Assembly: GCA_037176705.1 (NCBI GenBank)
Contig: CM073893.1
Span: 16,058,074-16,122,073, forward strand
DNA: 64,000 bases
Source: Molossus alvarezi
Taxonomy: Eukaryota > Chordata > Mammalia > Chiroptera > Molossidae
Direction: 5' to 3'
Shown: positions 10,887 to 22,384 of the stretch, one piece after another
How positions within the stretch are numbered: position 1 is the first letter of the stretch
Layout of the letters: each line of letters begins with the position of its first letter
The notes under the pieces: generated by a model
What the model was told of the DNA's origin: nothing
The model's database searches: none
Seen by the model: the letters and a program-made list of their open reading frames with translations, nothing else
Made by a program: the position numbers and the translations under genes

Positions 10887-11160
10887 AAAAGAGTATGTGG
10901 GATGGGGTTTATTTTTGTGGTCATTGTAGAAAAATATAATGTGTCAGAATTGGCTTTTAGGGAAATCTTTGAAGAAGTAGACTGGGAACGACGTCCATCC
11001 AGTTCTTTCCCAAACCTTTCTTGAAGCCTTGGTACTTCAGAGAAACATCTTAGAGCTCTGTCAATGATTCATTTTTCTCTAGGTGTTCTCTAGGTGTTCT
11101 AAACTCTATCACAGGGAAACCTTGTGAGGTCTTCTATTAGAGTAAGAAACCAGGGCAAAC
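10887..11160. other. Host spacer without recognised feature
   Basis: No gene or familiar repeat. A short direct duplication, CTAGGTGTTCT, occurs twice in tandem at about 11081-11102. Confidence 0.5.
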
Positions 11161-11164
11161 ATAT

Positions 11165-11800
11165 TTATCCATTCATTCATTCAACACAATTTATCAGTCA
11201 CCTGCTCTGTGCTGGGTAGTTGGGAGGCCATGCACTCTCAGTGCTTGGGTTATAATGGAGGAAACAAACCACAAACAAAGTGGATAGCTTTGTTCTTTTT
11301 GTTTGTTTGTTTTTTGTGGTACGTGCCCCTAGCAGGAATGAACCCAGGACTCTCTGGTCCGCAGGCCAACACTCAACTGCTGAGCCAGACTGGCCAGGGC
11401 CAAAGTGGATAGCTTTGTAACAGTGCTAAAAAGACAGTAAGTAGGATATGTGATTGAGAATGATTGGCAGGGTACTTATGTTAGATAGAATGATCAGGAG
11501 AAGCCATTCTGAAGAAGTGACTTTAAGAGGACAAGTGAAGGAATTGAAAAAAGCTGTAGGAAGAGAGTCTTAGAAACAGGAGACAGCAGATATAAAGTCC
11601 CTGAGGTAGGAAAGAGTGAAGTGTATTCTAGGGGTACATTGAGAAAGGGGGAGCAAGATATGACCAAGAGGGCCAGTGGATGTGATATAACATTGTGGAG
11701 CCATCAGCACAAAGATGGTATTTAACACTGTGGGGAAGAAAGAGATGACCCAGACAGAGTGTAGCTGGGACAGAGACGAGAAGACACAGTGCACAGAGGA
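11165..11800 (+). repeat. Ancient mammalian repeat, family unassigned, interrupted by a SINE
   Basis: The segment begins ATTCATTCATTCAACAC..TCACCTGCTCTGTGCTGGG and continues with GAAGCCATTCTGAAGAAGTGAC and AAAGTCCCTGAGGTAGGAAAGAGTG. These phrases are shared by a common ancient repeat of mammalian genomes that I cannot assign to a named family. The head-only SINE at 11294-11400 has inserted into it. Confidence 0.4.
11276..11418 (-). mobile_element. Head-only (3'-shortened) Ves SINE with perfect TSD
   Basis: The body is 11294-11400, only about 107 bases. It comprises the tRNA-like head and the start of the body, followed directly by an A-rich tail (T-rich on the plus strand, 11294-11316). An 18-bp duplication, CAAAGTGGATAGCTTTGT, is identical at 11276-11293 and 11401-11418. 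The missing half was therefore absent when it inserted, rather than deleted later. Confidence 0.93.
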
Positions 11801-11806
11801 ATGCCT

Positions 11807-12188
11807 TGTTTAGAAGCCCTGGGGAGTCACATGACCGGGAAGTCACATGACCAGGAAATGGATGGCCAGAGGAGAAATCAAAACCTAACTTGGGAGGCTC
11901 CGCCTACCTGGATGTGGCTAAGGCCACACTCCTGGTCACGTCCCACCACCTTTCCCAGCCAATCAACATACGCTATGTTCGAATCTTCCCAGCAGCTAGC
12001 CAGTCACCTGACGCCACATCTAATCACCCCACCCAGGTCCCTATAAATCTTTCCCGGGCGAAAGTAGTAACGCATTTCTCTGGCCCCTGCCATGTGGACT
12101 AGTGAACCTTGCCCAGGAATGCTTCAATAAAACTTTTGCCCCCCTTTGCAGCTCCGTTTCTCTTTCTTCCTCGGTGAGATACCTTACA
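11807..12188 (+). repeat. Probable solo LTR of an endogenous retrovirus (ERV1-like)
   Basis: About 380 bases beginning TG (TGTTTAGAAG) and ending CA (ATACCTTACA). It contains a duplicated GTCACATGACC word near 11827 and 11843, a CCAATCA box at about 11959, a TATA-like CCTATAAATC at about 12040, a polyadenylation signal AATAAA at about 12126 and a pyrimidine-rich U5-like end. No retroviral coding region follows, since L1-C begins about 80 bases later, so it is best read as a solo LTR. The flanking 4 bases, GCCT/GCCC, could be a decayed duplication. The family is not identified. Confidence 0.6.
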
Positions 12189-12264
12189 GCCCAGTTGGGG
12201 CAAAAGAATTAAAAAAGGAGATTGGGAGGGAAGGCAGACATGAAACATGAAAAATAGAAAGCAC

Positions 12265-13439
12265 GAGTAGCTCATAAGAGCAGGGGGAAGAGTGAGCCCC
12301 AGAGAGACTGGTGTGATCCAGCTGTCCGCCCTCGGGAACTTCAGGGTTGGGGGGCACCACAGAGGCCTGTGCGACCCAGCATGGACTGTGCAATCCAATT
12401 ACCCACGGGACCTGCGGGGTGCTGAAGCACCAGAAAGAACTGTGGGACCCAGCAGGGACTGCACGATCTAGTTAGCCAAGGGGCCTGTGGGGTACTGAGG
12501 CACCAGAGAGGCCTATGTGACCCAGCAGCCCATAACATAGGCATAGAGCCAGGTCCCCAAAGGGACTGTGCCATCCAGTTACCCCAGGGACATGCAGGGC
12601 ACAGAGGCACCAGAAAGGCCTCTGTGATCCAGCTACACACAAGATAGGCTTAGAGGTTGTGAAACTGAGGGTGGAGTGAATAGAAGATATGCAGAAGATC
12701 TCCCAGGACCAAGCAGGAATTACAACTAAAATAAAGACAAATCCTCAGAATAAAGCAACAAAAAAGAGGCAATACAGGACCGTATAACAAGGAACACTGG
12801 TAGGATCTGCAGAGATGCAAAAGGGTGGCAGGCTGGGAGCCCACTGAAAGCAGCAGTCTTAGCTGTGAGCAGTGCCCTTGGGGAATAAAGACCAAGCATG
12901 CTCCACAGTGCAGAGAGCCAGGACAGAGCACTAAAATAGCCACAGCCACTCACCTGGGGGCTACGGCAAAGGGAGGGCAGACTGGGCATGAACTCTCTGG
13001 GGACACCCGGGATTTGGAGGGCACTCAGAGTTTTTGCTGAGTTGCGGTTAGTGTACTTCATCCCAGAGCTGTGGGGAAAAGCAGCTGCCTCCCCTACCTC
13101 GGAAATTCAGCCTTTTCCAGGTGAGGTAAAGAAATGAAAATTGAGGCTCATTAATAAGCAGCATCTATCCCATGCTCTGAAAATCCTCATATGCAGAACA
13201 CCAGGGTTACATTCCAAGGCACTGAGTAACTGAGACTACTAACCACCAGGAAAGAGCTAGAGGACAACTGAACCTTTCCCGAACTTGCAAATCTACCCAG
13301 GAAAGTAAGACTTGACAGTGGTGTTTAACGTGGGCCCACTCAGGCTCACCTAAACCCAGTAGAGGAAGCCACAAACAGCAGAACAACAACACCCACAGGG
13401 AAAATTTGGCAGGCTCCAAAACCCACTGAGATAACCAAA
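12265..13439 (+). promoter_or_regulatory. L1-C 5'UTR with about 73-bp tandem modules
   Basis: The stretch 12345-12650 holds about four modules opening GGCACCAGARAGGCCTRTG and containing GACCCAGCAGGGACTG, with a spacing of about 73 bases and one longer unit. The stretch 12660-13439 matches the leaders of G, H, A and E. The minus strand carries an open frame (12726-13061, 111 codons) that recurs in other copies; see Findings. Promoter activity is inferred. Confidence 0.7.
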
Positions 13440-14321
13440 ATGGTGAAACAAAGAAACAAATCCCAAATGAAATGACAAGAGAACTCTGTCGAAGAAGAGA
13501 TCAGTAAAATGCAGCTAAGCAAATTATCAGAGGTAGAGTTCAGAGCCATGATCTTGAGGAAACTCAACAGCATGAGTAAGGACATCAGCACCATGAGTAA
13601 AGATATAGAAACATTGAAAACCAACCAAGTGGAAAGGAAGAATGACATAGCAGATTTTAAGAACACATTGGAAGGACTAACAAGCAGAGTAGAGGAAGCT
13701 GAGGACCGGATCAGTGAATTAGAAGACAGGAGAAAAAAAATCAACCAATCAGAAAACCAAAAGGAAACAACAATTAAAAAACAGAAGGACAGCTTAAGAG
13801 AACTGTGGGACAACTGGAAACATAATAATATCAGCATCATAGGAGTCCCTGAAGAGGAATCAAAGGAGCAAGGGTTAGAGAATATGTTAGAAGAAATAGT
13901 GACAGAAAACTTCCCTAATTTGGTGAAGGAAGAAGGCATTCAAGTTCAAGAAGCACACTGAGCCCCAAGTAAGAAGAACCCAAACAAGCCCACACCAAGA
14001 CACACAGTAATTAAAATGCCAAAAATTAAAGACAAAGAGAGAATCCTAAAGGCAGCAAGAGATAAGCAACAGGTTACCTACAAAGGAACCCTCATGAGGC
14101 TCTCAGCTGACTTCTCAACAGAAACACTACAGGCCTGAAGGGAGTGGCATGAGGTAATGAAGGTAATGAAAAACAATGATCTGAATCCAAGACTACTCTA
14201 TCCAGCAAGGCTATCATTCAAAATAGAGGGCCAAATAAAGAGCTTTCCAGACAAAAAAAGGCTAGGGAAATAAATTAGCATCAAACCAGCACTGCAAGAT
14301 ATACTAAAAGGACTGCTGTAA
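13440..14321 (+). pseudogene. L1-C ORF1 remnant
   Basis: The frame opens at 13440-13442 as MVKQRNKSQMK, followed at once by an in-frame TGA near 13470. It then continues as a 150-codon stretch (13509-13961) with the coiled coil (KLNSMSKDISTMSKDIETLK, SRVEEAEDRISELEDR) and the WDNWKHNNISIIGVPEEE segment of the RNA-recognition domain. A second TGA falls where the others encode Arg after QEAH (13959-13961), and a third sits in the C-terminal domain after ETLQA. The expected terminal stop is at 14319-14321. Without these point stops it would be one frame, so the damage is mostly base substitution. Confidence 0.93.
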
Positions 14322-14366
14322 TTAGTATAAGGAATAGGAAGAAAAATAGAACCACACTAAACAAAA

Positions 14367-17300
14367 ATAGAATTAAATAAGCACATATCAATTATCACTT
14401 TAAATGTGAATAGTTTGAATGCTCCAATAAAAAGACACAGAGTAGCTGCTTGGGTAAGAGAGCATGACTCACATATGTGTGGTTTCCAAGAAACCCACCT
14501 CACAATGAAAGACTCACATAGGTTGAAAGTGAAGGGATGAAAAAAAAACAAAAAATGTTTCAAGCAAATGGAAAGCAAAAAAAAAGCTGGGGTAGCAATA
14601 CTCATATCTGTTAAAGTAGATTTCAAAATGAAGGCAATAACTAGAGACAAAGAAGGCCACTACATAATATTGAAAGGATCTATCCAACAGGAAGATATAA
14701 CCTTGGTAAACATACATGCACCCAATATAGGAGCACCAACATATATTAAAAATCTTTTGGAGGATTTCAAAAAGGGAAATTAACAGCAATACAATCATAG
14801 TAGGGGACCTCAACACCCCTCTGACATCACTGGATAGATCTTCTAGACAAAAAATTAATAAGGAAACACAGACTCTAAATGAGCGCTAGATCAAATGGAT
14901 TTCATAGATATCTACAGAGAATTACACCCCAAAACTGCAGAATTCACATTCTTCTCAAGTGCACATGGGACATTCTCAAAGATAGACCACAGGTTAGGGC
15001 AAAACTAAGACTCTACAAGATTTTAATCATATCAAGCATCTTCTCAGATCACAATGGCATTCAACTAGAAAGAAATTGCAACAAGAACATGCAAAGACAT
15101 TTGAAAACATGGAGGTTAAATAGCATGTTATTGAACAATGAATGGATTCACATGCAGATCAAAAAAGAAATGAAAACTTCTTGGAAACCAATGCAAATGA
15201 AAACACAATCACACAAAATCTATGGGATGCAGCAAAAGCAGTTCTGAGAGGAAAGTTTATAGCAATGCAGGCCTACCTCAAGAAAAAGAAAAATCTCTAA
15301 TAGACTATATAACCTCACAACTTAAAGAACTAGAAAGCAAACAAAAAGAAAACTCCAGAGCAAGTAGAAAAAAGAGAGGAGTAAAGATCAGAGCAGAAAT
15401 AAATGACATGAAGATAAAAAAAAAATTTAAAGGATCAATGAAACAAAGAACTGGTTCTTTGAAAAGATAAACAAGATTGATAGACCCTTAGCTAGACTCA
15501 CCAAGAAACAAAGAGAGAGAACCCAAATACACAAAATCAGAAATGAAAGAGGAGAAATAATAACTGACACCACAGAAATACAAAGGATTGTTAACAAATA
15601 TTATGAACAAATATACGGTAATCAAGTCGACAATCTAAGCGAAATGGACAAATTTCTAGAAACACAGTGTCCCAAAACTGAACCAGGAAGAGATAGAAAA
15701 CTTGAACAGACAAATAACAACAAAAGAAATTGAAGATGTAATCATGACTCTCCCAGCAAACAAAAGCCCAGGCCCAGACAGCTTCACAGGGGAATTTTAC
15801 CAAACATTCAAAGAAGAACTAATACCCATTCTCCTCAATCTATTTCAAAAAATTCAAGAAGGAAGACTGCCAAACTCGTTTTATGGGCCAGCATAATTCT
15901 AATTCCAAAACCAGAAAAGAACACTACAAAGAAAGAAAACTGCAGGCCAATATCTCTGATGAACATAGATGCCAAAATCCTGAACAAAATACTAGCAAAT
16001 CTAATCCAGCAATACATCAAAGAAATTATTCACCATGACCAAGTGGGATTTACCCCAGGGATGTAAGGCTGGTACGATATTCCAAAATCAATAAATGTGA
16101 TACAGCACATAAACAAAATGAAAGATAAAAATCATATGATCATATCAATAGATGCTGAAAAAGCATTCAACAAAATTCAGCACCCATTTCTGATAAAAAT
16201 GCTCAGCAATGTGGGAACAGAGGGATCATATCTCGACATAATAAAGGCCATATATGAAAGACCTACAACAGACATCATACTCAATGGGCAAAAACTAAAA
16301 GCATTTCCTTTAAGAACAGGAACAAAACAAGGATGCCCACTTTTGCCACTCTTATTTAACATAATACTGGAAGTCTCAGCCACAGCAATCAGACAGAAAA
16401 AATAAAAAAAGTAAAAGGGATCCAAATTGGAAAGCAAGAAGTAAAACTGTCATTATTTGCAAATGACATGATACTATACATAGAAAACCCCACAGACCCC
16501 ATCAAAAATGTTCTACACTTAATAAATGAATTTGGCAAAGTAGCAGAATACAAAATTAACGTCAAGAAATCGACGGCATTCTTATACACCAATGATGAAC
16601 TCACAGAAAGAGAAACTAATAATACAATCTCATTTACCATCATGGCAAAAAAAATTAAGATACCTCGGAATAAACTTAACCAAAGAAATAAAGGACCTAT
16701 TCGCAGAAAACTACAGGTTATTGAAAAAAGAAATAAAGGAAGATATAAAAAAATGGAAGCACATACCTTGTTCATAGACTAGAAGAATTAACATCATTAA
16801 AATATCCATATTACCCAAAGCAATCTATAGATTCAATGCAATACCCATCAAAATACCAATAACATATTTCACAGAACTAGAACAAATACTTCAAAAGTTC
16901 ATATGGAACCAAAAAAAGACCCCAAATAACCACAGCAATCTTGAAAAAGAAGAACAAAGTTGGAGGGATAACATTACCAAATATCAGGTTATACTACAAA
17001 GCCACTCTAATCAAAACAGCCTGGTACTGGCATAAGAACAGGCATATAGACCAGTGAAACAAAACAGAGAACCCAGAAATGGACCCAAGGCAATATGCTC
17101 AATTAATATTTGACAAAAGTGGCAAAAGCATACAGTGGAGTGAAGACAGCCTGTTTAATAAATGGTGTTGGGAAAACTGGACAGCTACATGCAAAAAGAT
17201 GAAACTAGACCACCAACTTACATCATACAGAAGAATGAACTCAAAATGGATATAAGACTTAAATGTAACTTGTGAATCCATAAAAATCCTAGAAGAAAAT

Positions 17301-18174
17301 GTAGGCGATAAAATTTCAGACATCATACACAGTGGAATTTTCACTGATACATCACCTAAGGCAACAGAAACAAAGGAGAAAATGAACACTTGGGACTACA
17401 TCAAACTAAAAAGCTTCTGCACAGCAAAAGAAACAACCACCAAAATGGAATGGGAGAGCATAATTGCCAATGATACATCAGATAAGGGGTTCATTTTAAA
17501 AATATCTAGAGTACTCATACAAGTCAACAAAAGGAAGACAAAGAACCCAATTGAAAAATGGGTAGGGGAGCCAAATAAACACCTCTCCAAACAGGACATA
17601 CAAATGGCCAAGAGATATATGAAGAAGTGCTTAACATCACTAATCATCAGAGAGATGCAAATTAAAACAACAATGAGGTATCACCTCACAGCTGTCAGAA
17701 TGGCTGCCATCAGCAAATCATCAAACAGTAAGTGCTGGTGAGGGTATGGAGAAAAGGAGACTCTAGTACACTGCTGGTGGGAATGCAGTCTGGTACAGCC
17801 ACTATGGAAAACAGTATTGTGTTCCCTCTACAAATTAAAAATTGAACTGTCATTTGACCCAGTGATCCTACTACTAAGAATATATCCTAAGAAGCCTGAA
17901 ACACCAATCAGAAAGAATATTATGTACCCCTATGTTCATAGCAGCACTATTTACAATTACCAAGATCTGGAAATAGCCCAAGTGTCCATCAATAGATGAG
18001 TGGATTAAAAAGCTGTGGTACATATACACAATGGAGTACTATGCAGCTATGAGAAAGAAAGATCTCTTATCCTTTGAGACAACATAGAGGGACCTGGAGA
18101 GTATTATGCTAAGTGAAATAAGCCAATCAGAGAAAGACAAATATCACATGATCTCACTTATTTGTGAAATATAA
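14367..18174 (+). pseudogene. L1-C ORF2 remnant; initiator ATG lost, RT motif FAND
   Basis: The start codon of the family is ATA here (14367-14369). The endonuclease is shifted among frames (KSKKKAGVAILIS at 14568; the SDHNG motif near 15050). RT segments are readable at 15702-15896 ([11 protein letters not shown]), 16097-16405 ([18 protein letters not shown]) and 16468-16782. The catalytic FADD box reads FAND (16455-16466), with the first Asp changed to Asn, which on its own should kill polymerase activity. The C-terminal zinc-knuckle region ends at a TAA at 18172-18174. Length is about 3.81 kb, the normal ORF2 size. Confidence 0.92.
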
Positions 18175-18339
18175 TGAACAAGGTGGGGTGATGAATTAGA
18201 TAGACCAAGAGACATAGAAAGGAGTATGGTTCAGACTGACAAACCTCAGAGTAGAGACCTGGGATGGGGGGATGGATGAGATGAACCAAAGAACTTATAT
18301 GCATGTATGTATAACCAATGGACATAGGTAATAATGCTG

Positions 18340-18372
18340 GGGGGGGGGGCGGTACGGTGGGGAGGAGGGGGT
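18340..18372 (+). other. G-rich tract in the L1-C 3'UTR
   Basis: Runs of 11, 4 and 5 G in sequence (GCTGGGGGGGGGGGCGGTACGG, then GGGGAGGAGGGGG). It sits at the equivalent place to G-rich tracts in the other copies and is a possible G-quadruplex on the L1 sense strand. Confidence 0.75.
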
Positions 18373-18729
18373 TGAGGGAGCGAAAAAGGAGAAACATCTG
18401 TAACAAAAATAAATTAATAAAAATTGAAAAAAGGAAAAACTAATCAGAAAAAAAAGAAATATGGAAGGAAAAAGCTCAAAATACTTTTAGGATACAAGCC
18501 TATAGGGAATGTTCTTTTGAAAATAAAATATAATGATACATCAAAGAGTGACTTGACAAGGTTTAAAGCCTTGTTTTTACCTGTGGTATAAGATGGGATT
18601 TAAATTTTATCGGCACAAGATACAGATGAAGAATAAATAAAATTTAAGAGAGCTACATAGTATTCTTAATTAAATAGAAAAAGTCAGAATTTTGATTAAT
18701 AGGAATGGAGAAGAGAATGACCATGCTCT

Positions 18730-18880
18730 GTAGATGTTTCTTAAACACTAATGTGCACAGATCCCCTGCGGGGTCTTGCTGCAGATTTTGCCTCAGTATG
18801 TCTGCCATGGGAGCCAGAGAATCCACATTTCTAAAAAGCTCCCAGGTGATGCCAATGCTGCTTGTCTTCAAAGCACACTG
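18730..18880 (+). repeat. MER5A-like hAT (Charlie) DNA transposon fragment
   Basis: Contains AGAATCCACATTTCTAAAAAG and CTCCCAGGTGATGCCAATGC, typical of the non-autonomous MER5 elements, and a head resembling CTCTGTAGATGTTTCTTAAAC. A second copy lies at 60763-60936. Confidence 0.65.
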
Positions 18881-19353
18881 TCAGTGACAGATTGTAGAGC
18901 AGAGGTTTCCACATCTGGATTCCCAAGGAAGCTTCCCAGGGAATATCAATATGCAGCAGGATTTTGGAACCAAAGTTATTGAAAAACTTGGAAAGTAATC
19001 AATGCAAGAACTAAAGAAATAAGAACATTCATAAATTTTTTCCAAATAAAATTGTTTTTTACCCCAAGCAGAATGTGTAGAAAAATATTGTAGATGTTTG
19101 TATGAGATAGCTAAAGCAGCTATCGGATCGTTGCTTACTCCTTACTGCTATCATTTGGGGTAGGGTGATATGTTGTTAATAAAATGTACAGTGTTAGTTT
19201 TAAAAATGTGGTCAACCTGGAGTGGATAAAAGAGGATAGAGCAAGTGAGTAAATCTGTAGACACACGAACAGTTTTGTGGCTTCTTTGATACTATTTTAA
19301 TTGTTTGGATAATAGATGTGGCCAGTGACATTTAGATATTTAAGGAGCTAGGG

Positions 19354-19399
<46 letters not shown>

Positions 19400-19400
19400 A
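19354..19400. repeat. (GA)n microsatellite
   Basis: About 47 bases of GA with one phase break, followed by a TG-rich stretch to 19445. It is not inside a recognisable SINE. Confidence 0.95.
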
Positions 19401-22384
19401 TTGTGTGTCTATCTGAGTGCATGTGTGTATGACTCTGTGTGTGTTTAGTGAGAGAAGCCCTACCTTCACTGGGAACCTAGGGCCCAGAGATGGTGAGGTC
19501 CTGCATGAGTGCCTTACCTTGTATTACATTCAGATGGTGAAATATACGATGATCTTCAAGCACCTATCCTCTTTTAATTCACCAGACTCTTCTGATTTTT
19601 CTAGATTCCCTTACTTCTTCAGGATTCAGTCTGTGCTGCATCTAATTTTGTCTCTTTTACTGGGATATAATTAAATGCAAATACAAATCACAACTATTGT
19701 CAGAATCCAAATGAGTTCTGATGAGAATTAATATTTTCCACTCATAACAGAACTGATTCAGAGTACACAATAAGGCAAAAATTCAAAATTAGGCAGAAAC
19801 CACTTATTTCTCAAGCAGAAATAGCTATATAGAGATTAGAATTTTGCAATCCAGATATCAGAGCTTTATGCCATAAATTGATTTCTTATTCTACCTCCCA
19901 AATCTTACCCTCCATAACAATTGAATAAATGACTATGTGCCAGAATTAATTGAATGCTATTATCTTCATTTTACAGTTTTAATTTTACATCTTGTCTCAT
20001 TAACACAATTATCCAGGAAAGCATTATGTTCAACAAACAACTGTGATATTAGTGTATGTATTAATCAGAATTCTTGTGTCTGCAAGTGTCAAACTCTACT
20101 CACACTGACTTAAACCAAGGGAAAATGAAGTTATTGACTTATGTAACTATAAAATTGAGGTGCACTTTCAGTTGCATTAGACCCAAAGAGCTGATTTTTT
20201 CCTTTCTTTCTCTATCTTATGTTTTCTTTGAGTATTGTCCTTATTTTATTCCTATAGCAGACAGCGTTTTCCAATTGGGGAAAGTGTTCAAAGTGACTTG
20301 CACTTAGGTCTTCAGGACTCAGATCCTGAAGAAGGCAAAAGCGCTTGGCAGAAAAATCCTTGAGAAGATGTGATTTAGCCTGGCTTACATACCCTTCTTT
20401 GTAACCCTCATTATGGCCATTGAGCTGGAACCCGCTAATGGGCCTCACTTGGGCCGCAAAGCCATCTCTGGTACTGAAGTGAGGTCAGTATTGTCCCCAC
20501 CTTGGCAACTTTGAATGGAGGAGGATGTTTTCCCTGAAGGAAGGGGTGACAGGCAATCTGCTAATATATTTTCACTCCATCACAGTCCTAGCTTGAATGA
20601 TAGGTAAGATGAGACTCATGGGGTGCTGCCAAAGACAGGAAGAGAAGTATGTGGAAGGAGCTCAGGGAAGTTCAATGGACAAGACATGTACATAATAGAG
20701 GAATCTCAAATGAACATGTATGTTTATGTGTGTGCAGTAAGACTGACATCTATTGGTAGTGGACTTCAGACAAGCTGTCAAGAGAATAGTAACCTGTGAG
20801 AAACAATAAAGTTGACTGGCTGCAGTGGGTTTTCTTTGGAGATCAACAAGCATGAAAGTATTTATTATTAAGTGGAAGCAATAGTTCATAATGATGTGTG
20901 ATCTTAGATATAAAATTAACCCCAAATATTTTAAAAACATAATTATCATAATTAAGTGTTGTGTTAGCTTAGCTGGGTTCAAGAGAGCTGAGGTCTCAGG
21001 TGCCAGAGTAGCTCTGACTAAAGCAACAAGCCAAAGTGCAAGTAACAGTGAATCCTCTAATCACTAACTGTGATAGTGTAAGCAGGAGGCTACACCCAGA
21101 GAAAGCACTGACCTCCCCCCACCCCGTCCCATTTTTCTTAGTAGAATAATGTATCTAGTGAGGTTCAAGTGGATCCGTGCGAATGGGAGCTGGGTGGGGG
21201 TCACCTCACTGTTGAGGGAGCCCTGAACACAGCACTCCTGCAGTTTTATGGATCATATATCATCATAATCAGACTCATGTTTAACCGGGGACTGGAAGGA
21301 GGGAGAAAAGGGAGTGTTAGAAATGGAAAAGTACTAAATACTGAGTCAGTGTGTGGAAATGTCTTCAAGGTGTCCCCATAAAAAGACTTCAACTCTAGGT
21401 GCTTGGGCCAGAAATGCAGTTATGCATAAGAGTATAGCCAGCCAGGGGGGCCTGAGGCCTTGACTGAGGTTTCCTTCAGCAGCTACCATGCACTGGCTGC
21501 GCAGTGTTGTGTGGGCGGGGCAGGCTTCCCCAGGAGACCTCCCAGGTAAAGCCTTGTAACAGCTTATGGTTCAAAAGTCACACAAAGGCTCTTAGCTAGA
21601 AGCTAAACTCCTCAAATTTGTTTCTATTAAATAATATGAAGGGTAGTGTTTTGGTAGCATTTTAACATAAAAAAAAGAAAAAGATGTATTTTTTTCTCAC
21701 AGAGCACTCTTATCATGGTGAGGAAGTTAAGATTGGATAATAAATGAGGCATTGTTATTTCTATAACTTCTGGTCCCAGGGGATTCTTGTGCTTATCCCT
21801 AACTTTATATCTCAAAGTTAAAGGAACCTATAGATTTCATTTTACCTAAACTTTTAATACTTATATATTACCCATCCCCAAGTGGGCATCCCACCAATGA
21901 CTGAATCCCAGTGGCAAGAACCTTGTACTTTATAAAGTAATTCATCATCACATTTTCTCAGAGTCTTGTGGTCAAACAATTCTTTATGAGGCAAAATTTG
22001 TCTCCCTGTCTCTTCACCTACAGATCTTGGGACCATTTAGAACAACTACATTCTCTCTTACAACAGGTTGTTTTCAAATGTTTGAAGATAATGATCACAT
22101 GTCTTTCAGTCTAGCCTTTCAAGAGTAAATGTCTTTATTTTTATTTTTTTAATTAATTAATTTATTTTTGTTACAGATGTTTCTCCTTTTCCCCCCACTG
22201 ATTCCCGCCCCACTCTGTCCCTACCCTATCCCCAGCTTTGTTGTACATGTCCATTGTTCATGCATACATGCATATAAGTTCTCTGGTTTATCTCTTACCC
22301 ACCACCGCCTCTTCTGGAGATTGTCAGTCTGTACCCCACCTCTATGTCTCTGAGACTACCCCATTCCTCAGACTGTTATGTTCA

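Larger units (their letters stand above)
12265..18440 (+). mobile_element. L1-C: full-length LINE-1, plus strand
   Basis: The order is 5'UTR (12265-13439), ORF1 (13440-14321), ORF2 (14367-18174) and a 3'UTR with a G-rich tract (18175 to about 18435). The leader is homologous to the middle of the long L1-E leader, including its 73-bp modules, from about 12268 onward. The tail reads GGAGAAACATCTGTAACAAAAATAA followed by A-rich sequence. A decayed target-site duplication may be GAAAAATAGAAAG (12249-12261) against GAAATATGGAAGG (18456-18468), with three mismatches, a weak call. Nonsense changes in ORF1 and a lost ORF2 start codon make it inactive. Confidence 0.93.
18470..22139. other. Host spacer between L1-C and L1-D
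   Basis: No gene is recognised. It contains a MER5A-like fragment (18730-18880), a (GA)n microsatellite (19354-19400) and a possible old repeat around 20055-20190 (CAGAATTCTTGTGTCTGCAAG, GACTTAAACCAAGGGAAAATG). The longer open frames (for example 20662-20982) look random, with no domain or splice context. Confidence 0.55.

Noticed and set aside
13346..13939. 197-codon minus-strand frame (and the similar 219-codon frame at 34039-34698) opposite L1 ORF1
   Set aside because: These are exact antisense shadows of the L1 ORF1 coiled coil. The Ser/Leu/Phe-rich composition is the complement of Lys/Glu codons. I see no independent support, unlike the leader antisense frame.
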